Assembly (NCBI RefSeq): GCF_900095885.1
Contig: NZ_LT615367.1
Span: forward strand, 496,001 to 560,000
From: Dickeya aquatica
GTDB lineage: Bacteria; Pseudomonadota; Gammaproteobacteria; Enterobacterales; Enterobacteriaceae
Direction of reading: 5' to 3'
DNA: 64,000 nt
This document shows, piece by piece, positions 29,373 through 36,698 of the stretch. The notes beneath the pieces are model-generated. The model was not told where the DNA came from. It was given only the letters and a program-made list of their open reading frames with translations, and searched no databases. A program made the position numbers and the translations under genes. Numbering within the stretch: the first letter of the stretch is position 1; each line of letters opens with the position of its first letter.

Positions 29373-29840
29373 ATGAAATATAAACATCACGCGCTGCTGT
29401 TTGCATTATCTTGTATTGCAACAACGGCTCAGGCCATACCAAATATGTGGACCAGCGGCTTTGGGATGGGCGTTTCAGAATACATGATCACCAGCCCGGA
29501 AAAGGTCGTTTTTAATCTCAACTGTACGACTAATCCAGACAATCAAAATGTATTACAACACCATGTGCTTATCACGCTGCCTGATGGTAGAGGGGCGGAT
29601 TCGCATGACGAGAAAACAGTTATAACCGTGGTGGTGGACTCTCGGCTATTTCCGCTCCCTTCTTCTCTGGGGTGGCGTAACGCAGATAATGCATGGGAGA
29701 GATTTATTACCGCGTTAAGTCATGCCGCAACGTTTGATGTTTACGTTAATGACCAAAAAATAGGCCACTTTAATCCAGGGCTTAAAAATACACAGCAGGA
29801 GCTGGAGGGTATTCGCCACTGTATCAATACTGCCGCTTAA
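29373..29840 (+). CDS. Exported protein, YfjT-like position
   Basis: A 155-aa protein with signal peptide MKYKHHALLFALSCIATTAQA. The mature part starts with MWTSGFGMGVSEYMI and has one Cys pair (LNCTT and RHCIN), possibly a disulfide. Length and the SGFGMGVSEY stretch recall E. coli YfjT, from memory. It is 28 bases after the previous exported gene and is followed at once by a terminator, so the two form a unit. Confidence 0.7.
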   Translation: MKYKHHALLFALSCIATTAQAIPNMWTSGFGMGVSEYMITSPEKVVFNLNCTTNPDNQNVLQHHVLITLPDGRGADSHDEKTVITVVVDSRLFPLPSSLGWRNADNAWERFITALSHAATFDVYVNDQKIGHFNPGLKNTQQELEGIRHCINTAA

Positions 29841-29863
29841 ACGTCACTTGCCTACCCCGATGG

Positions 29864-29901
29864 TGCCCTTGTTGCTCATGCAACAGGGGCATTTTGTTTT
29901 T
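29864..29901 (+). terminator. Terminator after the exported-protein pair
   Basis: Stem TGCCCTTGTTGC (29864-29875) pairs with GCAACAGGGGCA (29880-29891), 12 bp with one G-T pair, loop TCAT, then TTTTGTTTTT. It ends 12 bases before the radC-like start. Confidence 0.88.
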
Positions 29902-29913
29902 AGGGATCACGTT

Positions 29914-30387
29914 ATGTCTGAATTATCACCGAGTTCGCCGTTGTCTGAGCACGAACAACGGATTATACGCCGGGCCCAGCGCCTGCTGGAGCGCCACCTG
30001 CGCCAGCCGGGCGAGCAGTTTACCGCCTCCTCCTATACCCGAATGTGGCTGCAACTGCATCTGGCTCCGCTGGAGCGGGAGGTGTTCATGGTGCTGTTTC
30101 TCGATAACCAGCATCGCCTGATAGACCGGGAAATCATGGCGCTGGGCAGCATCAACCATGTCGATATTCCCATCAGAGAAATCGTCAAGGCGGCCCTGCG
30201 CCACAACGCGGCAGCGGTGATCCTGGCGCACAACCACCCATCCGGCCATGCCGAACCGAGCACGCCAGACCGGGCGCTTACCGAACGGCTAAAAAGCGCT
30301 CTTGAGCTGGTGGATATCCGCACGCTGGATCATCTGGTGATTGGCGGCAATCAGGTGGTGTCGTTCGCCGAACGCGGCTGGCTGTAA
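29914..30387 (+). CDS. RadC-like JAB domain protein (YeeS/YfjY family)
   Basis: The 157-aa protein has the JAMM metalloprotease signature HNHPSG at 106-111 with Asp119 (PSTPD). Despite the RadC name, a DNA-repair role is not established; such genes are regularly found before cbeA-cbtA on E. coli islands. I use ATG 29914 rather than the open frame upstream, which runs through the terminator. AGGG precedes. Its stop overlaps the next start by one base. Confidence 0.9.
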   Translation: MSELSPSSPLSEHEQRIIRRAQRLLERHLRQPGEQFTASSYTRMWLQLHLAPLEREVFMVLFLDNQHRLIDREIMALGSINHVDIPIREIVKAALRHNAAAVILAHNHPSGHAEPSTPDRALTERLKSALELVDIRTLDHLVIGGNQVVSFAERGWL

Positions 30388-30788
30388 TGCCTTTCGCTGT
30401 CATTCCATTAACCTGTCAGGAGAAAAGTACCTTGTCATTATCGGATGCCCCGGAATGGGGGCTTGAACACACCCTGAAACCGCGCTTTGGAGCCCGGCTG
30501 GTACAGGAAGGGTGTCACCTGCATTTTCTCGCCGATCGTGCCGGTGTGACTGGCACCTTCAGTGCAACCGTGGCCTGCCATCTGGAACACCGTTTCCCAC
30601 TGATGGTGAAACAACTGGAGCAAAAGCTTGTGACCGGTGAGCTCGATCCCTACCGACAGCAACGCGTCACGCTGCATGACGGCATACTGACCTGCGAGGC
30701 CGATACACTGGGCAGTGCGGGCTACGTCTATATCACGATTTACCCGACCACGGTGGCCACACCGGCAACTGCATTCCCTTCACCTTAA
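30387..30788 (+). CDS. Type IV antitoxin, CbeA/YeeU/YfjZ family
   Basis: The 133-aa protein contains the family core PRFGARLVQEGCHLHFLADRAG and TCEADTLGSAGYVYITIYPT (each close to E. coli YeeU). CbeA neutralises CbtA indirectly by promoting bundling of MreB and FtsZ. It starts in the TAATG overlap with radC and lies 25 bases before the toxin gene. Confidence 0.92.
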   Translation: MPFAVIPLTCQEKSTLSLSDAPEWGLEHTLKPRFGARLVQEGCHLHFLADRAGVTGTFSATVACHLEHRFPLMVKQLEQKLVTGELDPYRQQRVTLHDGILTCEADTLGSAGYVYITIYPTTVATPATAFPSP

Positions 30789-30813
30789 TCGTTTATCTTA
30801 AGAGAGCCTATCC

Positions 30814-31134
30814 ATGGAAACACCATCCCCCTCCCCGGCGCGGGAGGCATCGTCATGCCTGTCACCTGTAAATGTCTGGCAACAGTTATTAACTTACCTG
30901 CTGGACAAGCACTACGGGCTGACGCTCAACGACACGCCGTTTTGCGAGGAAGCCGAGATCCAGGCCCACCTCGACGCCGGAGTTTCGCTGCCGGACGCCG
31001 TGAACTTTCTGGTGGAGCGCTATGAACTGGTGCGTATCGATCGCAGCGGTTTTAGCTGGCAGGAGCAAAAACCGTTTCTGAACGCGGTCGATATTCTCCG
31101 CGCCAGACGCGCCACCGGCCTGCTCAAGCCATAA
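30814..31134 (+). CDS. Type IV toxin, CbtA/YeeV family
   Basis: The 106-aa protein has the family stretch [15 protein letters not shown], then [19 protein letters not shown] and [10 protein letters not shown]. CbtA blocks polymerisation of MreB and FtsZ. It is shorter than E. coli YeeV (124 aa as I remember it), ending at GLLKP where YeeV has about 18 more residues. That may be a natural short variant or a truncation. Confidence 0.92.
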   Translation: METPSPSPAREASSCLSPVNVWQQLLTYLLDKHYGLTLNDTPFCEEAEIQAHLDAGVSLPDAVNFLVERYELVRIDRSGFSWQEQKPFLNAVDILRARRATGLLKP

Positions 31135-31195
31135 AGACTGCGAGCAGCTTTCCAGTCACACAACACCAAACCGATTAATCCTTCCCCCGATGCAT

Positions 31196-31224
31196 AATGC
31201 GCCAGCCTTACCGGCTGGCGCATT
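31196..31224 (+). terminator. 12-bp hairpin after cbtA
   Basis: Perfect stem AATGCGCCAGCC / GGCTGGCGCATT with loop TTACC. No T run follows, so it could terminate weakly or shape the leader of the DUF4942 gene. Confidence 0.55.
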
Positions 31225-31249
31225 GGCTGTGATGTATGGACAACACACT

Positions 31250-32083
31250 ATGCAAACTGAACCCGAGGTGTTAACCGGCCACACCGAGCTGATTGGCTCG
31301 ACCAACATTGCGCGTATCGTCACTGGACGTGATGCCGCGCTGCAACAGATAGAACAGCTCATTACCCGGTTACAGGCTATTTCAACGCTAACGGCGACTA
31401 TCGGTGGCGGCACCGCTGAAGACTGGGCATTGAAGCCAGGGCATCGCTATGATTGCTGGCTGACAGAAACGCCTGACAAGGCGATGCCAGCCATTATCCG
31501 CACGCTGGACAGCCATATCTGGCGCGACCTGATGCTGAAATCCGGCATGTTGTCACTGATGGACGCACAAGCCCGCAGCCAGTGGCATAAGAATCTGGAC
31601 GAGGGCGATCTACCGACCATCAGCGAGGCCAATATTCTCAGCACGTTTGAACAGCTTCACCAGAGCAAGCGGGAGGTATTCGAACGCGGGGTGATTAACG
31701 TATTCAAAGGGTTATCATGGGATTACAAAACCAACCATCCTTGCTACTTCGGTAAGAAAATCATCATCAGTAATCTGGTGACGTACCACCGTTGGGGTTT
31801 TGGCCTGAACTGGGGCTGGCGACGCGATCAACTGGCCGATCTGGAGCGGATGCTGTCCTTGCTGGATGGCAAACCCATTCCTGATAACCGGGGCGATGTG
31901 ACTATCCGGCTGATGAACCATATTCGCGATAATCCTCATCAGCAAGAATACGAAGATGCGTATTTTAGTGTGCGTTACTTTCAGAAAGGCACCGGGCACC
32001 TCATCTTTAAACGCCCTGACTTGATCGATCAGATGAACGACATTATTGCCAAACATTATCCGGGGATGTTGGCGGCGAGGTGA
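31250..32083 (+). CDS. DUF4942-domain protein
   Basis: A 277-aa protein of the type usually encoded just after cbtA on enterobacterial islands. Features: IWRDLMLKSGMLSLMDAQAR, ERGVINVFKGLSWDYKTN, FGKKIIISNLV and a C-terminal YFSVRYFQKGTGHLIFKRPD (DUF4942 core). Function unknown. The frame is open upstream through the hairpin; I prefer ATG 31250, with ATG 31232 as the alternative. Confidence 0.82.
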   Translation: MQTEPEVLTGHTELIGSTNIARIVTGRDAALQQIEQLITRLQAISTLTATIGGGTAEDWALKPGHRYDCWLTETPDKAMPAIIRTLDSHIWRDLMLKSGMLSLMDAQARSQWHKNLDEGDLPTISEANILSTFEQLHQSKREVFERGVINVFKGLSWDYKTNHPCYFGKKIIISNLVTYHRWGFGLNWGWRRDQLADLERMLSLLDGKPIPDNRGDVTIRLMNHIRDNPHQQEYEDAYFSVRYFQKGTGHLIFKRPDLIDQMNDIIAKHYPGMLAAR

Positions 32084-32193
32084 GCGTATGACGTAGCAGG
32101 GATGCTTGATGCTGTACTTGTCACTGGTAGTGGTACTAACAAAATTATGCTATTTTAATAAGTGTTATTAATTTTTATTAAAAGGTGATTTCC

Positions 32194-32442
32194 ATGGGAC
32201 AGCCCGCAAAACAGACTATTAGTGCTCAGATACCCGCCGAGCTTGCTGCTGCGGTTGAAAGCCTGGCTATTGAATTGGATAGGTCGAAAAGTTGGGTGAT
32301 TAAAGAAGCATTGACCGCAATGATCGAAGAGAGAGAACGTCAGCATCAACGGATTTTGCAAGGCCTTGCTGATGTTGATGCTGGAAGGGTGGTAAACCAT
32401 GCTGATGTTCTCGATTTTGCCAATAAACTGAAAAAGTCGTAA
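32194..32442 (+). CDS. RHH antitoxin of a ParE-type pair
   Basis: The 82-aa protein is a CopG-like ribbon-helix-helix: TISAQIPAELAAAVESLA, then DRSKSWVIKEALTAMIEE, with a C-terminal part that should wrap the toxin (VVNHADVLDFANKLKKS). AAAGGTGA precedes ATG 32194. Three bases separate it from the toxin gene. Confidence 0.9.
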   Translation: MGQPAKQTISAQIPAELAAAVESLAIELDRSKSWVIKEALTAMIEERERQHQRILQGLADVDAGRVVNHADVLDFANKLKKS

Positions 32443-32445
32443 TCA

Positions 32446-32721
32446 ATGGAAATACTTTGGACACAAAAGGCACAGGATGACCTAGAGCGCATTTATCGGT
32501 TTGCCAGCCAGTACAGTCGGCAGCATGCTGACGATGTGTTAGATCGCCTGTTCATCGGAACAACAGAGCTTGTTGATCATCCAAGAATCGGTGTATCTCA
32601 GACAAGATATGAACCCCGTGAGGTGAGAAAAATTCTGTTTGATGATTACGAGGTTCACTATGAAATTCAGCACAACACTATTTATATCGTCGATTTGTGG
32701 CATACACGAGAAGATCGCTGA
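32446..32721 (+). CDS. ParE/RelE-superfamily toxin
   Basis: The 91-aa protein has the ParE fold pattern: LWTQKAQDDLERIYRF, then HPRIGVSQTRYEPREVRKIL, YEVHYEIQ and IYIVDLWHTREDR. The C-terminal Trp-His-x-Arg is typical of ParE. ParE toxins poison DNA gyrase; the RNase RelE is the alternative, but its catalytic set is not evident. Paired with the RHH antitoxin upstream. Confidence 0.9.
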   Translation: MEILWTQKAQDDLERIYRFASQYSRQHADDVLDRLFIGTTELVDHPRIGVSQTRYEPREVRKILFDDYEVHYEIQHNTIYIVDLWHTREDR

Positions 32722-32763
32722 ATTATCGTTATCTTCGATAAGTATATGAAGGAGAACATGACG

Positions 32764-33153
32764 ATGAGAGATCGTATTCAGTCTAGGCTGAAGAGTTCCA
32801 CGCGTTATGTCTTCACTCGTGATGACTTCAAGGATATTGGCAGCTATGCCCAAGTTGGCAAAGTATTACGTAATCTGGTCAGTGAAGGTGTATTACTGAA
32901 GGTGGGCTACGGGGTATACACCAAAGCTCGTCAAAATAGTATTACTGGCAACATCATGCCTTCCGCACCAGGGGGATCTTCAGCCGTGATTATTGAAACT
33001 TTAGAGTGTTTAAATGTCCCTTATCGTTTCGTTGGTGCAACGGCAGCGTATAACAGCGGGAAATCCACGCAGATTCCTGTGTCTCTGGAAATAGAAACCC
33101 CGCTGAGTTTTAAAAGAGTGCTTAGCGTAGGGAACAGTAAATTAAATGCATGA
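32764..33153 (+). CDS. DUF6088-like / AbiEi-type antitoxin protein
   Basis: A 129-aa protein with a winged-helix region (YVFTRDDFKDIGSYAQVGKVLRNL, then LLKVGYGVYTKAR) and a conserved tail TAAYNSGKSTQIPVS. It resembles DUF6088 proteins related to AbiEi antitoxins. AAGGAG lies nine bases before ATG 32764. No matching AbiEii nucleotidyltransferase follows, so if it is an antitoxin its partner is missing or it controls the ParE pair upstream. Confidence 0.7.
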   Translation: MRDRIQSRLKSSTRYVFTRDDFKDIGSYAQVGKVLRNLVSEGVLLKVGYGVYTKARQNSITGNIMPSAPGGSSAVIIETLECLNVPYRFVGATAAYNSGKSTQIPVSLEIETPLSFKRVLSVGNSKLNA

Positions 33154-33241
33154 TGCTCTGGTGCAATGATATTGTCAGGTGCCAATCTTCCCTTCTAAAA
33201 CATCTGCGCGGCTTCGAGTCCCAAATTTAACAATTTCAAGC

Positions 33242-33260
33242 GTTGGTATCTGTGTTGGTA
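33242..33260. promoter_or_regulatory. GTTGGTA heptamers near the right island end
   Basis: Direct copies at 33242-33248 and 33254-33260, 12 bp apart, about 58 bp before the att-like copy. The same heptamer, in both orientations, flanks the integrase start. Confidence 0.45.
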
Positions 33261-33317
33261 TAATGTCTTTAGTCTTTATTTTAATTAATATTAAATCATG
33301 AGGTTACATGCAATGTG

Positions 33318-33337
33318 CGAGTCCGGCCTTCGCACCA
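33318..33337 (+). repeat. Right attachment site (att-like leuX copy)
   Basis: CGAGTCCGGCCTTCG (33318-33332) is identical to 10951-10965 and is followed by CACCA. It lacks the rest of a tRNA, as expected for the distal att of an island inserted in a tRNA 3' end. Confidence 0.75.
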
Positions 33338-33416
33338 TACAAGGCTTTTTCTGTCAGCGGAAGACAATTGGATACCCCCTCATCAACCTGTGTGAGGATA
33401 CATAGCGAGAGATGTG

Positions 33417-33530
33417 ATGATTTTTTCTGACGATAAACAATCTGTTTATCAATGGTATATAGACTATGCCCGATGCGTGGTATTAAATGACGTAGCAGAA
33501 TGGTGCGACTTTTTTAGTCATCTTTTTTAA
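33417..33530 (+). CDS. Possible 37-aa small protein
   Basis: A short frame MIFSDDKQSVYQWYIDYAR... rich in aromatic and acidic residues, ending WCDFFSHLF. The ribosome site is weak (GAGAG). It lies just outside the att-like repeat; the rest of 33338-33643 has no gene I can support. It may be a fragment of a gene cut by recombination at the island boundary. Confidence 0.25.
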   Translation: MIFSDDKQSVYQWYIDYARCVVLNDVAEWCDFFSHLF

Positions 33531-33718
33531 GACAAGGGATTGGACGCTTTCGCCGTCAGGCGGCATGACATCAGGTTTGTTGCATGTTGTTCGGCTGCTG
33601 AATGCCCGTAAATGACAGGTGTAGCAGTATTGATGTTAATGAAATGGACACCTCCCCATATTGGCTTCAGTGAACCATGCTGTAAGTGTCATCCAACAGC
33701 ACAATGAAGAGGTGTCCC

Positions 33719-34741
33719 ATGGAACAAATTATCGGAATTGATCTGGCAAAGCGAGTTTTTCAGGTTCATATCGTTTCTGCACAAGGCGAGAAAAAGGCGA
33801 ACAAAATGATCACTCGTGAAAAGCTGATGGCTTTTATTGCTCAGCAACCCTTGTCCAGAATTGTGATGGAAGCGTGCGGGAGTGCCAATTACTGGTCCCG
33901 CCAGTTTAAGACATTCGGGCATGACGTCAGACAAATCAGCCCGCAGTATGTGTCGCCCTTCAGAATGGGAAATAAGAACGACAAAAATGACGCCACCGCT
34001 ATTGTCGAGGCTGACAGTCGTCCGGGAATGCGCTATGTACCAGAAAAAAGTCTTGAGCAGCAGGATATTCAGTGTATTCACCGGGTTCGCCAGCGGTTGA
34101 TGAAAAACAGAACGGCGCTGATTAATCAGATTAGGGGGCTGGGTCTGGAATACGGTATTGCGATACCGGAAGGTGCACACAAAATCATGACCTGTCTGCC
34201 CGATTATCTGGAAGACGCGGAGAATGAACTTACCGCTCTCAGCCGACAACTGTTTCACGAAATATGGCTGGAACTGCAGGACTGCCAGCAACGTATCAAA
34301 ACGCTGGATGTACGCCTGGAGCAGATAAGTACACAGAACGAGGATACAGCCCGGCTGGTAAATATACCGGGTATCGGGCCACTGGGGGCATCAGCACTGA
34401 CGATAGCGCTGGGTGACAGCCGAAGTTTTAATAATGGCCGACATTTTGCCAGTTATCTGGGATTGGTGCCCGGTGAGCACAGCAGCGGCGGTAAACCCAG
34501 ACTTTTGGGAATAACGAAGCGTGGCGATGGTTATCTGCGCGGCTTGCTTATCCATGGTGCCCGCTCCGTGGTTTATCGTACGGTTAACCTCCCGGATGAG
34601 CGGTGTAGTGCCCTCCAGAGATGGCTGAAGGGTATTATTGTTCGCGGCGGCGTGAATAAAGCCGTTGTGGCGCTGGCGAACAAAAATGCCCGGGTGGCCT
34701 GGGCATTGGTAAACCAGAGAACAGAGTATAGGATTCAGTAA
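33719..34741 (+). CDS. IS110-family transposase (DEDD recombinase)
   Basis: The 340-aa protein has an N-terminal RuvC-like DEDD domain (IIGIDLAKRVFQVHIV; KNDKNDATAI) and a C-terminal Transposase_20 domain (NIPGIGPLGASALTIALGD; FASYLGLVPGEHSSGGK; GDGYLRGLLIHGARS). It acts with a structured RNA from the element's own end. GAGGTG precedes ATG 33719. The frame is complete, so the copy may be active. Confidence 0.95.
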   Translation: MEQIIGIDLAKRVFQVHIVSAQGEKKANKMITREKLMAFIAQQPLSRIVMEACGSANYWSRQFKTFGHDVRQISPQYVSPFRMGNKNDKNDATAIVEADSRPGMRYVPEKSLEQQDIQCIHRVRQRLMKNRTALINQIRGLGLEYGIAIPEGAHKIMTCLPDYLEDAENELTALSRQLFHEIWLELQDCQQRIKTLDVRLEQISTQNEDTARLVNIPGIGPLGASALTIALGDSRSFNNGRHFASYLGLVPGEHSSGGKPRLLGITKRGDGYLRGLLIHGARSVVYRTVNLPDERCSALQRWLKGIIVRGGVNKAVVALANKNARVAWALVNQRTEYRIQ

Positions 34742-34938
34742 CAATCTGATTGATAAGAAGTCCAAAGCGTTGATGTACTGACAGGTAGAACCGACTCTCT
34801 GTCAACCTGGCAAATAGCTCGGCCACAGCAGGCCATGGCGTTAATGAGGCCAGAGAGTACGGATGTTCATCAGGGCTCACGAAGCCGGATATATGTGTGT
34901 GACTACGTTGTCAGAAAAAACCAGCCCGTGCTTGCACT
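34742..34938 (+). ncRNA. Candidate seekRNA / bridge RNA of the IS
   Basis: In IS1111-group elements the guide RNA lies downstream of the transposase gene. Here ACTCTCTG (34794-34801) pairs with CAGAGAGT (34851-34858) around a region with GGCC repeats that can form inner stems. The boundaries and guide loops are not determined. Confidence 0.45.
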
Positions 34939-35021
34939 GGGTCGGTGTCCATATATGCTATTTAGCATAACTCTGCAATAAAAATTTTTTTGTGGCCTTT
35001 ATTCTGATCGAGATGTCATCC

Positions 35022-35423
35022 ATGCGAAAGTATATTCTGTTTTTTTTCATGATAATCATGTTGACAGGCTGTATAACAAAATCACAGGCACCTGATCCGT
35101 TACAGGTTCAGCTTGCAAATTATGGAAAGCTGCCCGAGGATTATAAACAGGGTGTTAAAAATCACTTTTATTACCGCTTAAAAGATCCCTACAGTGCCCA
35201 TTATAAATTTTTCGAACCTTACAAAGGTTATTCGTGGGTAATGAATGTTCCGGTTGATAAAGAACAATTAATGTTTGGCTGGATTATTCCGGTATCAGTG
35301 AATGCTAAAAATGGATTTGGTGCTTATGCGGGTGCGACGAAAGTAATGATGATTTATTCTAATGGACAATATCATGAGCTTCCCACTCTAAAAGAAAAAG
35401 TAAATATTACGCGTGTGCCGTAA
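35022..35423 (+). CDS. Small lipoprotein of unknown function
   Basis: A 133-aa protein with a lipoprotein signal peptide MRKYILFFFMIIMLTGC; the lipobox Cys is residue 17. The mature part contains FYYRLKDPYSAHYKF, GYSWVMNVPV and a C-terminal ATKVMMIYSNGQYHELP. It has low GC content compared with core genes. The start is ATG 35022, which puts the signal at the N-terminus. Immediately beyond the IS. Confidence 0.75.
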   Translation: MRKYILFFFMIIMLTGCITKSQAPDPLQVQLANYGKLPEDYKQGVKNHFYYRLKDPYSAHYKFFEPYKGYSWVMNVPVDKEQLMFGWIIPVSVNAKNGFGAYAGATKVMMIYSNGQYHELPTLKEKVNITRVP

Positions 35424-35520
35424 TTTATATGTACATGATGAGAAGCGGTTATGCACTATTCTCATTGTTATTTCCCTTCAGAAAATATAAACAGGCGCGA
35501 CAAATGCAAATAGCCTGAAA

Positions 35521-35590
35521 ATCGCTCAGTCCGACGTGAACAATAGGATTTATCGTCGAATGTCACCGATCACCAATCGGACTGAGCGAT
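35521..35590. repeat. 70-bp element with perfect 14-bp terminal inverted repeats
   Basis: ATCGCTCAGTCCGA (35521-35534) and TCGGACTGAGCGAT (35577-35590) are exact reverse complements with 42 bp between. Nothing recognisable is encoded. It could be a small non-autonomous transposon, a long hairpin in RNA or the scar of an IS. Confidence 0.75.
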
Positions 35591-35627
35591 GTCAATAATG
35601 TACCCTGCCTTGAGCGGCGAATGTGTT

Positions 35628-35996
35628 TCAGCGATGTTGCCAGCGTACTATTGTGCCCGTTCTTGCATAAAGCGGGATGGGTTCCTTCGCCTGCTGCACC
35701 GCACGGGTATAGCGTTCCGCCTGTTCACAGATTTCCAACAGCGCCGGGATCAGGTGTGCGGCAGCATTTAGGCTGGCACCGAACTGGTAGCGCTGTTCAT
35801 GGCTGAAGTCGGTATCGTCTTGCAGTCTCTCACCGAGTTCACCGATGCCGTGGCACAGCCCGGAAACAGTTTCAGCGGCGATAGCACCCAGATCACACAA
35901 TTGAACCTCATCGAGCTGGTAGAGCGGCAGGCTGGCGATCAGGTCACGGAAAATGGTGATGCTGCTGTCAGCGGGAGTCGTGTAGATGTCTGTCAT
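35628..35996 (-). CDS. Unrecognised cytoplasmic protein
   Basis: A 122-aa acidic, mainly helical-looking protein (MTDIYTTPADSSITIFRDL; then CDLGAIAAETVSGLCHGIGELGERL; QRYQFGASLNAAAHLIPALLEICEQAERY). No signal peptide or known motif. AAGGA precedes ATG 35996. It is 28 bases after a possible 69-aa gene on the same strand. Codon use looks like a real gene. Confidence 0.65.
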   Translation of the reverse strand: MTDIYTTPADSSITIFRDLIASLPLYQLDEVQLCDLGAIAAETVSGLCHGIGELGERLQDDTDFSHEQRYQFGASLNAAAHLIPALLEICEQAERYTRAVQQAKEPIPLYARTGTIVRWQHR

Positions 35997-36024
35997 AATC
36001 GTCATTCCTTAAAGAGGATGGTTA

Positions 36025-36234
36025 TCAACCATCGTCAAAGAGTTCCAGACTTTGGTGGTAGCCCAGAAAGGGTTGGAACTCCGGCACATCATAAACCGGC
36101 CAACCTAGCGGTTTCCCTGCCTGAGCTACCGCAATGAGTGTGCCACAGCCCTGATTCAATATTGATGGTATCCAGGGTTCCACGCCCGGTTGCAGATATG
36201 GCCGCAGCACACACACTCTACGCCAGCTGCTCAC
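36025..36234 (-). CDS. Possible 69-aa protein, uncertain
   Basis: The frame starts at GTG without a clear ribosome site and reads RPYLQPGVEPWIPSI early, then GKPLGWPVYDVPEFQPFLGY. The PG..PWIPSI part is faintly like the start of SymE-type proteins, but the rest is not. It may be a fragment with a damaged 5' end. It precedes the 122-aa gene on the same strand. Confidence 0.4.
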   Translation of the reverse strand: MSSWRRVCVLRPYLQPGVEPWIPSILNQGCGTLIAVAQAGKPLGWPVYDVPEFQPFLGYHQSLELFDDG

Positions 36235-36427
36235 TGGGTGAAATGGGCTGGATAAATTTACAGTAGAGTTGTGGCGCGTTTTGGAATACTGCTCGCAAAA
36301 CAGAGCAATACTCCATTGTGGGCCCCCGTTTTACATGTAACTTTCTGAGTAGGGTGCTGTTGATTGTTATCATGAAATTATTGTCATTTAAATCGGCATA
36401 TATGCGGCTTTTTTTGACTCGACATTG

Positions 36428-36685
36428 ATGTTTTCGATTAGTTTTACTCTCTCTTTTTATTCTGGAGATGGACTAACTTTATTCTTGCTTTTTAGTATTC
36501 TGATATGGGTTGTAGTCCGGTTAATCCAATTACTGATTGCCATTTTTTCTGGCCTGTATTCCAAGGCCGCCGCTAATATTGGTTTAATCTTTGCTTCAGT
36601 AATCTCCGATCCCTCGCCTGTTTTTCCCGCTTTAGCACCAAAGGGATTTTCCTGCCGGACATTATGGTGTGAAGACATTTATTGA
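36428..36685 (+). CDS. Possible 85-aa membrane protein
   Basis: The N-terminal half is strongly hydrophobic (FSISFTLSFYSG, then LTLFLLFSILIWVVVRLIQLLI), suggesting one or two membrane helices; the C-terminal part is ordinary. No ribosome site is evident before ATG 36428. It ends 13 bases before the next gene, so it could be translated with it. Composition could also be that of A/T-rich non-coding DNA. Confidence 0.35.
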   Translation: MFSISFTLSFYSGDGLTLFLLFSILIWVVVRLIQLLIAIFSGLYSKAAANIGLIFASVISDPSPVFPALAPKGFSCRTLWCEDIY

Positions 36686-36698
36686 CGGGAGGAACACC

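Larger units (their letters stand above)
10951..33337. mobile_element. leuX genomic island (about 22.4 kb)
   Basis: The left end is the 3' part of leuX (10951-10971). The right end is an imperfect copy at 33318-33337: 15 identical bases CGAGTCCGGCCTTCG, then CACCA instead of GCACCA. A P4-type integrase lies next to the tRNA and reads away from it. Cargo: type I restriction block, Mrr, AlpA/Gp2-like operon and CP4-57-like genes. The right boundary is inferred from the repeat alone. Confidence 0.8.
33644..34952 (+). mobile_element. IS110-family insertion sequence, IS1111 group
   Basis: Subterminal inverted repeats ATGGACACCTCCCC (33644-33657) and GGGTCGGTGTCCAT (34939-34952) match at 12 of 14 positions and bracket the transposase. 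Such subterminal repeats define the IS1111 group. The exact ends lie a few bases outside and cannot be fixed here; IS110 elements make no clear target duplication. About 200 bp of non-coding DNA follows the transposase gene. Confidence 0.85.

Noticed and set aside
33205-33225. A second tRNA-like T-arm fragment (GCTTCGAGTCCC)
   Set aside because: Only about nine bases match a generic T-arm and there is no acceptor end; too short to call an att site.
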